Source: CALCKU01 sp964571595 (GTDB lineage: Bacteria; Pseudomonadota; Alphaproteobacteria; Caulobacterales; Maricaulaceae). Taken from it: a DNA stretch of 36,818 bases. A program made the translations under genes and the position numbers. This document shows positions 16,395 to 24,397 of this stretch, one piece after another (within the stretch, counting starts at the first letter, position 1; each line of letters opens with the position of its first letter). The notes under the pieces are model-generated. The model made no database searches and was not told the DNA's origin. It was given only the letters and a program-made list of their open reading frames with translations. The stretch lies in contig CAZNCJ010000021.1 of the NCBI GenBank assembly GCA_964571595.1, positions 1 through 36,818 of the forward strand, read 5' to 3'.

Positions 16395-19300
16395 CTAAGG
16401 CGTCTGACTGCCTTCGGCTTGAGGGGCCTCTTCAGGCTGGAAAATACGGCGTAACACACCCGGCGTTAAAGCTGATAATGGGTTGATACTGACTTGGGAT
16501 TTATCAAACCTGCCTTTCACACCATAGTTCAGCGCGAAGAAACCCTCCCCTTCTTTACCAATAAGCAATTCGCCTAGAACGGGGATTTTCTGTAAAACTG
16601 CATTGGCGGAATAGGCCGGGACGAGCAGTCCCGATATATCGACTTGCCCCTGCCCCACATCCACTTCTCCGCTCGCGGTCATTCCAAGTGCCAAACCTGA
16701 AACACGCGCCTCGCTGAGACGCAATTTGCTCTCGCGCCACGAAAACGGCAATTCCAGCGCATCAAAGTTTAGTCCTGTCCCCCCGAAAACATCTGACAAG
16801 CCTTGCAAGGAGGCCAAGGACAACATTTGGGTTAAGATCGGCGCTTCGAGTAATTTAAAATCCGTAACTTCAACCTTTCCTGTAATTGTCCCCTCAAGTC
16901 CGATAGGTGGAAGTTCCGCATTTATCTCCATTTTCCCGCCTGAAATATTATCAATTCCGAAAAAAGCAAAACTCGCATCCGAAGCATCCGGCACCCGCAT
17001 AACGGCCTGACGATATGTCCCCTCATCATCCAGTTCCAATGAGGCATGAAAATTACCCGCTCGCGTTTCCCCGTCAATAAAGGCCGTTTCTATACCTTGG
17101 CCGTTATGGGAGATAACGATATTTGCATCACGCAAGACATAAGCCTCATCCAGTAAAAGGCGCGTCACGATCCCGTCAATCTTGTAAGGCAGTCCCAAAG
17201 TTTGGGGCGCAGCTTGTCCCGACAGCAAAGGCCCCATTATCGTAGAAATGTCGAGATAATCAGCTATGACACTCAGACTTAACGCCTCACCAAATGCGGA
17301 GGGGCGCAATGTGAATTTCCCATCAACAAGATTATCAATTTTTGCATCATCGACGCGTAAGTCTATAAGGCGAAAATCAGAGGCGAGTGACATGTTCCCC
17401 TTTAAGGATAAAGCGGGGGCCTCCACCGAAGTATTTTCCAAAATCAAACTGCCATCCTCAAGACGTTTGACCCGCGCCTTTAGTTCTCCCGCTATATTTT
17501 TGGGCTTAGACCAATAACTCCCCAAGACCATATCGGCGGGTGTGAGATCAGCACGCAGGCTGGCTTGTGAAATATTCACACCCACACCCGTGGCGAGAAC
17601 CTCAACATCGACATCTCCGCCGATAAAGGCCCGCAAACCAACCCCCAGCCTGTCCATATCTTCCCGGGTCAGTCGGCCCTTAATTTCATATTTAGTGGGC
17701 GTAGCTCCCTGATCAAATATTTCCTGCCACGACATATCCGTGTGCCAAGGTCCGATTTTAACCGGGCCGTTAACAGTCATCCCGTTTTCGTCAATATCAA
17801 AAGTTACATGCCCCTGCGTTAAACTATGCGGCCCTATTGAAAACGGAGCCGAAACATTGGTGAATTCGCCTTTAGAAGCATATTTAATTCTCTCACGTTC
17901 GAAGTTTACAAGTAAGGGGCGGGTGATAGATAAATTGACTTTGCCTTCTCCGTTAAACGCCTGAGAATCCGTTCCGTATTTGCTCACATATTCAAAGGGT
18001 TTTTGATCTATCAGGCCAAGTAAATCTCGCAACTGCCCCTTGGCGTCCACATTGATAATAATATCGCCGCCTTTTGGAAATAATCTGGGGATGGAGACAT
18101 AGCCTTTTTCAACTTCAATATCTCCGATTTGCCCCCGATCCGCCCAAAATTCGAAACTATTACCGGCAAGCAGGCCGCGCCCCACCGCTTGTGAAAAGGG
18201 CGTCATGGTTTGGATGTATTTCGCATTGCCCTCGGAGACATCAAAACTTAGCTTAAGGTTCTCCGAAGTCCAATTTGCACCCCCAAATTGGGGTTCTCCC
18301 AGATCAAAATCGCAGTTCAAGTTTTCCAAACGACCCGATGTTATTGAGCGGACAATCCAGTCGCGAGCCCCTTTGCCAAAATTTACAGGCCAAAGCCGGG
18401 TCAGATCACTCGCCCGCATATCTCCGCTGACCTGAACATTGCCTGCCAGCATTTGAAGGTCCGCATAGGTTTCACCCCACTCCAGCGAACTTTTCAGCGC
18501 AGCAGAGAAGGCCCCGAAATCAAAATGCGCCGGATCAATTTTAAGACGTTTACCCGCAATATTAACACCGCCAGACAGATGTATTTCTTTTAGCTCTAAA
18601 GCACTCTCAAACACAGGCGTCACATCCGCTCTTATGTCTGTGAACTCAAATCTAAACGGATTATAGAGCCTAGAAACGTCCTGACTTACATCCTCTGGCG
18701 GGCCTGTTTCTAAGCTGGATTGGCTCTCAAGGGCCTGAGAGTTAAAGGGGGCACCGCCTTGATCAACTTTATCATTGATAAGTTTTTGTTGCTGTAGATG
18801 ATACTGCCCTTGCGCCTTAAAATTAAATTTCTCTGCTTCAAAAACCAAGTCAGTAAAATCGATATGTTGCGTTTTTTGATCATATTCAACTTGCGTTTCA
18901 AAGTGCTGGAACCTGTCATTAAAATTAGCAATCTCTAGCTCTCCTGGCCCCGTAGAAACGCCCATATCCATTTTCGTGAGCCCCCCACTGCGTTTAATAC
19001 CCAAGCTGCCTTTAATCTCGACCGGCGCATTCAATCCTCGTAGAGCTGATAAGGGCCCCGCTTTGGGTCCGTTATCGCGCAGATTTAGCCCTTTTATATC
19101 CATATCGAGATCTAATGTTTGCAAAGCATCATATGAGGCGGCCGTAATGGAGACTGTGCTGGGAGGAGAATTTTCACTGCGTGTTACAGCGTCAAGTTTT
19201 AGATTTAAGCTATCATCCGCTCCAATTTCATAATTGATAACGACGTCTTGTAACTTAATGTCCCATGCGTTTTTGATATCTGAAAAAAACGCTGCGCCGT

Positions 19301-20024
19301 TTTTAAGTTCAACGAATTTCAAGCCTTGAGGCAGAGATAATCCGGCACTCTTCTGGTTGTTTTGAGAGCCGAAAACAGATTGGATTTTCCCAAGATCATC
19401 TGGCAATCCCAATCCCATTTTCAGATTGCCATTAAGCGGGCGTTGAAATGATACTGCCCCGCCGTCTATATATAATTTCCGCGGGGTGAAGGCGCCCGAC
19501 AAAACTTCATTTAAAGCAAACTGACTTCTGATCTGTGCAATGTTTTCAATCTCATTGCCCTCCTTGTCTACAATCGAAATTGAAGACGCCGAAAAATCAA
19601 ACGCATTATCAGGGCCGTACCAATCAAAATTCATGGTTTCAATGCGGGCATTGGCGCCGTTAAAGGCCTGCGAGAATTGTTGTTCCACCAATTTACGCAA
19701 AAAGGAGACATCATATTGGTCTTGCGCCAAGATATAATTGATAGCGTAAAACCAGACGAGCGTGATGCCTAGGCATATTGTAATGAGCTCGCCCATCACA
19801 TCCCACATTGTGTGCATCAAACTCTGAGGCGAAAAAGAAAGAGACGCGCTTTGCTGATCGGCATTGGGCTGATCGGCATTGGGTTGTGTGGGTTCCACAT
19901 CCATCCGCTCTTTATCGACACTTTCAGAGCTCTGCTCTGGGGATTTGAAGACTTTGGCTTTCACGGCGTTCATACGTTTGCGCCACACCAAAAGGGCCTT
20001 GTCGATTTTAGAAATATCGGTCAT
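16395..20024 (-). CDS. YhdP/AsmA-like envelope protein (DUF3971)
   Basis: A 1209-residue protein with a cytoplasmic N terminus of about 78 residues, one membrane segment at about 80-100, and a long periplasmic part rich in beta-strand repeats, ending in an AsmA-like C-terminal region (AGLALGMTASGEVDVGQGQVDISGLLVPAYSAN). Size and architecture match YhdP (1266 residues in E. coli), one of the AsmA-like proteins that bridge the periplasm and carry phospholipids to the outer membrane. The central segment with DLTRLWPVNFGKGARDW and LENLNCDFDLG is typical of the DUF3971 group. The short C-terminal tail is proline- and glutamate-rich. The cytoplasmic part is longer than usual and carries a small tandem duplication. 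Divergent from bcp. Confidence 0.88.
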   Translation of the reverse strand: MTDISKIDKALLVWRKRMNAVKAKVFKSPEQSSESVDKERMDVEPTQPNADQPNADQQSASLSFSPQSLMHTMWDVMGELITICLGITLVWFYAINYILAQDQYDVSFLRKLVEQQFSQAFNGANARIETMNFDWYGPDNAFDFSASSISIVDKEGNEIENIAQIRSQFALNEVLSGAFTPRKLYIDGGAVSFQRPLNGNLKMGLGLPDDLGKIQSVFGSQNNQKSAGLSLPQGLKFVELKNGAAFFSDIKNAWDIKLQDVVINYEIGADDSLNLKLDAVTRSENSPPSTVSITAASYDALQTLDLDMDIKGLNLRDNGPKAGPLSALRGLNAPVEIKGSLGIKRSGGLTKMDMGVSTGPGELEIANFNDRFQHFETQVEYDQKTQHIDFTDLVFEAEKFNFKAQGQYHLQQQKLINDKVDQGGAPFNSQALESQSSLETGPPEDVSQDVSRLYNPFRFEFTDIRADVTPVFESALELKEIHLSGGVNIAGKRLKIDPAHFDFGAFSAALKSSLEWGETYADLQMLAGNVQVSGDMRASDLTRLWPVNFGKGARDWIVRSITSGRLENLNCDFDLGEPQFGGANWTSENLKLSFDVSEGNAKYIQTMTPFSQAVGRGLLAGNSFEFWADRGQIGDIEVEKGYVSIPRLFPKGGDIIINVDAKGQLRDLLGLIDQKPFEYVSKYGTDSQAFNGEGKVNLSITRPLLVNFERERIKYASKGEFTNVSAPFSIGPHSLTQGHVTFDIDENGMTVNGPVKIGPWHTDMSWQEIFDQGATPTKYEIKGRLTREDMDRLGVGLRAFIGGDVDVEVLATGVGVNISQASLRADLTPADMVLGSYWSKPKNIAGELKARVKRLEDGSLILENTSVEAPALSLKGNMSLASDFRLIDLRVDDAKIDNLVDGKFTLRPSAFGEALSLSVIADYLDISTIMGPLLSGQAAPQTLGLPYKIDGIVTRLLLDEAYVLRDANIVISHNGQGIETAFIDGETRAGNFHASLELDDEGTYRQAVMRVPDASDASFAFFGIDNISGGKMEINAELPPIGLEGTITGKVEVTDFKLLEAPILTQMLSLASLQGLSDVFGGTGLNFDALELPFSWRESKLRLSEARVSGLALGMTASGEVDVGQGQVDISGLLVPAYSANAVLQKIPVLGELLIGKEGEGFFALNYGVKGRFDKSQVSINPLSALTPGVLRRIFQPEEAPQAEGSQTP
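19854..19883 (-). repeat. 15-bp perfect tandem duplication
   Basis: Two identical 15-base units (19854-19868 and 19869-19883) encode a doubled pentapeptide QPNAD in the cytoplasmic linker of the YhdP-like protein. The perfect match points to a recent or unstable duplication. Confidence 0.92.
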
Positions 20025-20105
20025 AGCTTAGAACTGATCTATCATGAGATCATTTAAGAAAACACCACTGAATTTATAAATATCACATATACAGGACACA
20101 CCCCC

Positions 20106-20576
20106 ATGACGCAGCTAGAACCTTTAATGCAAGCCCCAGATTTTGTCATGGAACGGGACGGAGGCGATAAGGTTAGCCTGAAAGATTTTTCCGGCCGGTT
20201 CCTCGTCTTATATTTTTATCCCCGTGATGACACTCCGGGCTGCACAAAAGAAGCCATTGGATTTACAGAAAGCCTGTCTGATTTTAAAGCATTGGGCGCA
20301 GACATAATTGGCGTGTCTCGCGATACAGTCGCCAAGCATGAGAAATTTATCAAAAAACACGATCTCAAAATACCACTCGGCTCTGATGTAGAAGGTCAGG
20401 TGACGGAGGATTACGGTGTCTGGGTAGAAAAGAACATGTATGGCAAAACCTATATGGGGATTGAGCGTGCGACATTTCTCATCAATCCCGAAGGTAAGAT
20501 CGTTCAAATCTGGCGCAAAGTTCGGGTTAAAAACCATGTAAGCGATGTCTTGGAAGCCTTAAAATCACATAGCTAA
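20106..20576 (+). CDS. bcp: Peroxiredoxin, BCP/PrxQ type, apparently 1-Cys
   Basis: A thiol peroxidase of the AhpC/TSA-BCP family that reduces hydrogen peroxide and organic peroxides in the cytoplasm. The peroxidatic motif is DDTPGCTKEA with C46. The resolving cysteine expected five residues later in E. coli-type BCP is isoleucine here (I51), and C46 is the only cysteine in the protein, so it should work as a 1-Cys enzyme that needs an external thiol. GVSRDTVAKHEKFIKKH and the C-terminal TFLINPEGKI strand complete the fold; length 156 is normal. Divergent from the YhdP-like gene, followed 12 bases later by a DUF455 gene. Confidence 0.94.
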   Translation: MTQLEPLMQAPDFVMERDGGDKVSLKDFSGRFLVLYFYPRDDTPGCTKEAIGFTESLSDFKALGADIIGVSRDTVAKHEKFIKKHDLKIPLGSDVEGQVTEDYGVWVEKNMYGKTYMGIERATFLINPEGKIVQIWRKVRVKNHVSDVLEALKSHS

Positions 20577-20588
20577 GAGACCCACCAC

Positions 20589-21410
20589 ATGTCTGATAAT
20601 AACCGTGCCGTCTATGACAATGCTCTGGCTGTTTTTGAGGCGGTTGATATCCAAGATAAACAAGTTGCGGCCCAAAAACTCAGCCGGGATTGGCACGATA
20701 CAGCTTTGCTTGGCTCTGCGATATCTGATATGAATGACAGGCCCGGACGCCCCAAACAACCAAAATTGGTAAGCCCCGGCGAAGTTCCGCGCCGTAGGCT
20801 GGGTAGCCCGCAAGGACGCGCCGCCTTACTACATGCGATAGCCCATATTGAATTTAACGCCATTGATCTGGCCGCTGATATGATTTGCCGGTTCGGCCCC
20901 AGCCAAATCATTTTGGATAAAGACCGCCGTGACTTTATATCTGACTGGGTAAATGTCTGTGCCGATGAGGCTCGACACTTTGGCCTATTAAACAAACGTA
21001 TGGCGGATTTAGGCTTAAAATATGGTGATCTGCCAGCCCATGACGGGCTCTGGGACGCCGCTATGAGCACGCAATCCGATATTGCAGCCCGTTTGGCCAT
21101 TGCGCCTCTGGTCTTAGAGGCGAGAGGATTAGACGTTACGCCCACAATGATTGATAAATTACGACGCGTAGCAGATCACGAAAGCGCAGATCTGCTGGAA
21201 ATCATATATAATGATGAAATCAAACATGTCGCTGCGGGGGCGCACTGGTTCAAATACACAGCAAAAATACTTAAAAAACAACCGGTTAATCTATATCACA
21301 CTTTGGTCAAAACGCATTTTACAGGGAAATTAAAACCGCCGTTTAATGTACCAGCCCGTGATATGGCGGGTTTATATGAGCGTTATTACAAGCCATTAAG
21401 TCCCATTTAA
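20589..21410 (+). CDS. DUF455 ferritin-like protein
   Basis: A 273-residue helical protein of the DUF455 family, which has a ferritin-like four-helix core. Candidate metal ligands are laid out as two E-x-x-H-like pairs: AHIEFNAID (H86, E88), DEARHF (E127, H130), EARGLD (E177) and DEIKHVAAG (E210, H213). This pattern supports a di-iron or related metal site. The catalytic role is not established. It begins 12 bases after the peroxiredoxin gene and is probably cotranscribed with it, which would suit a role in oxidative or metal stress, but that is inference from context only. Confidence 0.85.
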   Translation: MSDNNRAVYDNALAVFEAVDIQDKQVAAQKLSRDWHDTALLGSAISDMNDRPGRPKQPKLVSPGEVPRRRLGSPQGRAALLHAIAHIEFNAIDLAADMICRFGPSQIILDKDRRDFISDWVNVCADEARHFGLLNKRMADLGLKYGDLPAHDGLWDAAMSTQSDIAARLAIAPLVLEARGLDVTPTMIDKLRRVADHESADLLEIIYNDEIKHVAAGAHWFKYTAKILKKQPVNLYHTLVKTHFTGKLKPPFNVPARDMAGLYERYYKPLSPI

Positions 21411-21507
21411 GCTGTGCTGATCTGACCATCAATTGGGCGTACAGAGCAATATTAAGTGAAGCTTTAGAAATTTTAATCTAATATTGGCAAAAAAAAGTAT
21501 AAAAAAA

Positions 21508-21538
21508 CTTGAATAATTCTTCATTTTTTTGTCCTATG
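21508..21538 (+). promoter_or_regulatory. Candidate promoter before the M23 peptidase gene
   Basis: In an AT-rich 159-base gap, CTTGAAT at 21508-21514 is followed after about 18 bases by CCTATG. This spacing resembles alphaproteobacterial sigma-70 or RpoH-type promoters. It was read by eye, and poly-A and poly-T runs around it make chance matches likely. Confidence 0.3.
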
Positions 21539-21569
21539 CGTTTCATAATTAAGATGGGAACTCAATTTA

Positions 21570-22793
21570 ATGCTTAACGACGTGTTTGAAGAAAGCCGCA
21601 AACGCATTCTTCGGGCCTTTCCAGAACGCCAAATTTATTTGCGTTCGGGCGGAGAGGTCAGCTATTACGTCTTTGGAACTAAGCTGCAAATGACTATTGT
21701 CAGCGTTATCGCCTTTCTGGCACTTTGGTCCCTTATCACGATGTTCAACCTTGTCTGGGGACATAATCCTTTCCGCGCCCCTGCCCAAGAGGTCAAGCGG
21801 GTAAAAGCCCAATATGAACGATTGCTCGAAGACAGCCGGGCAAAGGAGGCCAATGCCCGCCTCATGCTAGATCAGCAGCGCGAAAACTTTTCACAGGTAA
21901 CGCGCAATCTGGAAGAAAAGCACGCGACGCTCTCGCAAATCTTCAAATCGGGCAATACTGAAATTGAAAACACCGACATCACCCGCGCAGAATATGCAAA
22001 AAGCCGCGTCTTGATGTCGCCGAAAATTCGAAGCGCCGTTCCGCGTCAGGACCGCACAAAGATCATCAAGAAAGCCAGTTTAGAAAACACGCAAAATGTT
22101 GATGGTACATTGCTTAACATCTCTGCAACCCAAGATTCGATTTTGGCGGCTGCAGAAACCCAGACACTAGACCGCATCGAAAATAACCGCGCTATCATCC
22201 GGTCAACGGACTTAAATGTCGAAACTGTTTTGCAATCCGGACCTCTCGGTAAAGGCGGTTTATTCATTGATCTCTCGGATAAAGAACGTGCAATTGGCGA
22301 GAACGGCTTTGGCTCACGCATCGCCAGTATTAAAGCCCGCGTAGCAGAGGCTGAGGCTTTGGATCATGCACTTATTTCTGTCCCTTTTGGGCACCCTATT
22401 GAAGTTGATCACTACCGTACCAGTTCATACGGAACCCGCAAGGACCCTTTCACGAAACGTCCAACATTTCATGAAGGCATAGATTTTGCCTCATATCGTT
22501 TGGCCCCTATTGTGACGACAGCCGCAGGAACTGTCACATATGTCGGACGTAAGGGCGGCTATGGACGCATTGTAGAAGTCGATCACGGACATGGATTTGT
22601 GACGCGATATGCCCATCTGGAAAAAACCTATGTTAAGCGTGGACAAAAAATAGAAAAAGGGCATAGAATAGGCGGTATGGGTTCCACAGGACGAAGCACC
22701 TCGACGCACCTGCATTATGAAATTCATTTTCAAGGGCGTGTTTACGACCCAGATAGATTTTTGAAAGCTGGAAATTATGTTCAACAAGACTAA
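21570..22793 (+). CDS. Bitopic M23-family peptidase, LmdC-like
   Basis: A 407-residue peptidoglycan endopeptidase anchored in the inner membrane. It has a cytoplasmic N terminus of 40 residues with a conserved-looking RAFPERQIYLRSGG segment, one membrane helix at about 41-63, a probable coiled coil at about 70-135, and a C-terminal LytM/M23 domain from about 270. Metal and catalytic residues are intact: HEGIDF (H and D ligands) and HLHYE (HxH). Its gene overlaps a bactofilin gene by 17 bases. That pairing, and the cytoplasmic segment, match the LmdC-BacA type described in stalked Hyphomonadaceae, where the bactofilin polymer positions the peptidase. The match to LmdC is inferred from architecture. 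Confidence 0.9.
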   Translation: MLNDVFEESRKRILRAFPERQIYLRSGGEVSYYVFGTKLQMTIVSVIAFLALWSLITMFNLVWGHNPFRAPAQEVKRVKAQYERLLEDSRAKEANARLMLDQQRENFSQVTRNLEEKHATLSQIFKSGNTEIENTDITRAEYAKSRVLMSPKIRSAVPRQDRTKIIKKASLENTQNVDGTLLNISATQDSILAAAETQTLDRIENNRAIIRSTDLNVETVLQSGPLGKGGLFIDLSDKERAIGENGFGSRIASIKARVAEAEALDHALISVPFGHPIEVDHYRTSSYGTRKDPFTKRPTFHEGIDFASYRLAPIVTTAAGTVTYVGRKGGYGRIVEVDHGHGFVTRYAHLEKTYVKRGQKIEKGHRIGGMGSTGRSTSTHLHYEIHFQGRVYDPDRFLKAGNYVQQD

Positions 22794-23211
22794 CTCACCT
22801 TCAACGCCCACAATGGATGTTACGCCTAAAAAGCCGGTTGCAAGATCAATGGCCTCTGCTACGGCCCCGTCCATTCTGGCACGTGATTTGATTATAACTG
22901 GCGATATTAAAACTGATGGTGAAGTCCAGATTGACGGGCGTATTGATGGCAATATCAAAGCCACAGTCGTTATCATCGGGGAACAAGGCGTCGTGAACGG
23001 AAAAATCTCATGTGAGACAGTGCAGGTGCGCGGTAAAGTCAATGGAAAAATCGATGCCAGCTCGGTAGAGCTCGCTGAAACAGCGAATGTCCAGGCTGAT
23101 ATTGTTCAAGATAAGTTGGTTATTGCCAATGGTGCGTTTTTTGATGGTAAGTGTTCGCGTAAAAGCGCCGCTCCGACCAAACTTAAGGCCCCTACCCAGA
23201 AAGCCTCTTAA
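22777..23211 (+). CDS. bacA: Bactofilin cytoskeletal protein
   Basis: Bactofilins are polymerising beta-helix proteins that form nucleotide-free filaments at the membrane and act as scaffolds for cell-wall enzymes. The 144-residue product has a disordered, basic N-terminal tail (1-30), a right-handed beta-helix core at about 33-125 with regular glycine turns (GDIKTDGEVQIDGRIDGNIKA, then VVNGKISCETVQVRGKVNG), and a basic tail. The start ATG at 22777 lies inside the M23 gene (17-base overlap), suggesting translational coupling and balanced amounts of the two proteins. The symbol follows BacA usage for the family in stalked alphaproteobacteria. Confidence 0.93.
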   Translation: MFNKTNSPSTPTMDVTPKKPVARSMASATAPSILARDLIITGDIKTDGEVQIDGRIDGNIKATVVIIGEQGVVNGKISCETVQVRGKVNGKIDASSVELAETANVQADIVQDKLVIANGAFFDGKCSRKSAAPTKLKAPTQKAS

Positions 23212-23228
23212 TCCAAAAGCCTCTTAAT
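23200..23228 (+). repeat. 13-bp direct repeat spanning the bactofilin stop
   Basis: AAAGCCTCTTAAT occurs at 23200-23212 and 23216-23228. The first copy contains the last codons and TAA of the bactofilin gene; the second follows three bases after it. It looks like a small duplication of the gene end. Confidence 0.85.
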
Positions 23229-23244
23229 AAAGCCAAGACACTCA

Positions 23245-23272
23245 CCCACCGAAATCTTTCGGTTCTAGTGGG
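23245..23272. terminator. Hairpin between convergent bactofilin and prfB genes
   Basis: ACCGAA (23248-23253) pairs with TTCGGT (23258-23263) around a 4-base loop, with outer CCC/GGG pairs possible across a bulge. No T-run follows on either strand, so it is at best a non-canonical bidirectional terminator in the 81-base convergent gap. Confidence 0.45.
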
Positions 23273-23292
23273 ATAAAGCCTTACGATTTGTT

Positions 23293-24397
23293 TTAAGCGC
23301 CCTCTAAACGGGCTGACAGTGCGGCTGCCATAAAATCATCCAGCTTGCCGTTTAGCACACCTTGTGTGTCTGATGTTTCTATACCTGTTCGTAAATCCTT
23401 GACCAATTGATAAGGCTGTAAAACATAGGAGCGTATCTGGTGTCCCCAGCCAATTTCCGATTTTGAATCTGCCATGGACTGCGCCGCCTCTTCGCGTTTT
23501 TGCAGCTCCAGCTCGTAAAGTCGTGCCCTTAGCATATCCCAAGCTTGAGAGCGGTTTTTATGTTGCGAACGATCATTTTGACATTGAACAACGACGCCAG
23601 TGGGCGCGTGGGTTATCCGCACCGCACTATCGGTTTTATTGACGTGTTGTCCCCCTGCACCGGACGCCCTGTAAGTATCTACGCGACACTCACTTTCATT
23701 GATTTCAATCTCGATAGTGTCATCAATTTGCGGATACACCCAGATACTGGCAAAACTCGTATGCCGACGGGCGCTGGAATCAAAGGGTGAAATCCTCACG
23801 AGACGGTGCACACCGGACTCGGTTTTCATCCAACCATAGGCATTTTCACCTTTGACCTTAAAAGTAACCGATTTTATGCCGGCTTCATCTCCGGATTGTT
23901 CTTCCAAAATTTCGACCTTATATTGGCGCGAATTAGCCCAGCGCACATACATCCGGTAGAGCATATCCGCCCAGTCTTGGGCTTCTGTTCCCCCCGCCCC
24001 GGGATGAATTTCAACGAAACAGTCATTACTATCCGCCTCACCGGACAGCAGCGCAGCTATTCCGATTTGAGCCGCCTTGCTTTGCAAGGTTCCCAAGGCC
24101 TTTGCAGCTTCATCTAAAAGCTCGACGTCGTCATCAAGTGTCGCAAGCTCGGCTAGCTCGACATTATCTGCAAGCTCGGCGCTCATTTTCTCTATATCGG
24201 TGAATGCCTTTTCCAGACGATTGCGTTCGCGCATGAGGCCACGTGCAGTAACAGGGTCATTCCAGAAATTAGGGTCTTCGGAAAGAGCGTTTAACTCCGC
24301 AAGACGCTTTTGCGAAGGCTCCCAGTCAAAGACGCCTCCTTAGCAGTGTAAGAGCCTGCTCTATCTCTTTTTGCATATTTTCTATATCAGACCGCAT
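23293..24397 (-). CDS. prfB: Peptide chain release factor 2, with programmed +1 frameshift
   Basis: RF2 ends translation at UGA and UAA. The uninterrupted frame covers only 23293-24234 from its first ATG, but the gene really starts at ATG 24395-24397, reads 23 codons to CTT, meets in-frame TGA (24326-24328) and continues in the +1 frame with DWEPSQKRLAELNA. The joined product is about 367 residues, normal for RF2. Key motifs: GAGGQHVNK (GGQ, about 247) for peptidyl hydrolysis, and RISPFDSSARRHTSF with the SPF stop-recognition tripeptide. The start overlaps the mrcA stop by one base (TAATG). Frameshifting makes the factor self-limiting: plentiful RF2 terminates at its own UGA. It is the last gene of the amidase-mrcA-prfB run. 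Confidence 0.95.
24325..24340 (-). other. prfB programmed +1 frameshift site
   Basis: On the minus strand AGGAGG (24335-24340) lies three bases before CTT TGA C (24325-24331). This is the classic RF2 arrangement: an internal Shine-Dalgarno that stimulates slippage of the P-site tRNA on CTT, with a weak TGA-C stop in the A site. Translation after the slip continues as GAC TGG GAG. A frame-based annotation would call this a truncated gene or pseudogene. Confidence 0.95.

Noticed and set aside
20612..21145. 177-codon minus-strand open frame over the DUF455 gene
   Set aside because: Antisense shadow of a gene with clear E/H metal motifs.
22491..23042. 183-codon minus-strand open frame over the M23/bactofilin junction
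   Set aside because: It is antisense to two well-supported genes and has no coding-like features.
23261..23272. tRNA T-arm-like GGTTCTAGTGG in the bactofilin-prfB gap
   Set aside because: The gap is 81 bases but holds no acceptor stem, anticodon arm or CCA; it is just part of the hairpin.
24234..24325. prfB as a truncated gene or pseudogene
   Set aside because: The break is the canonical CTT TGA C frameshift with an internal Shine-Dalgarno, not a mutation.
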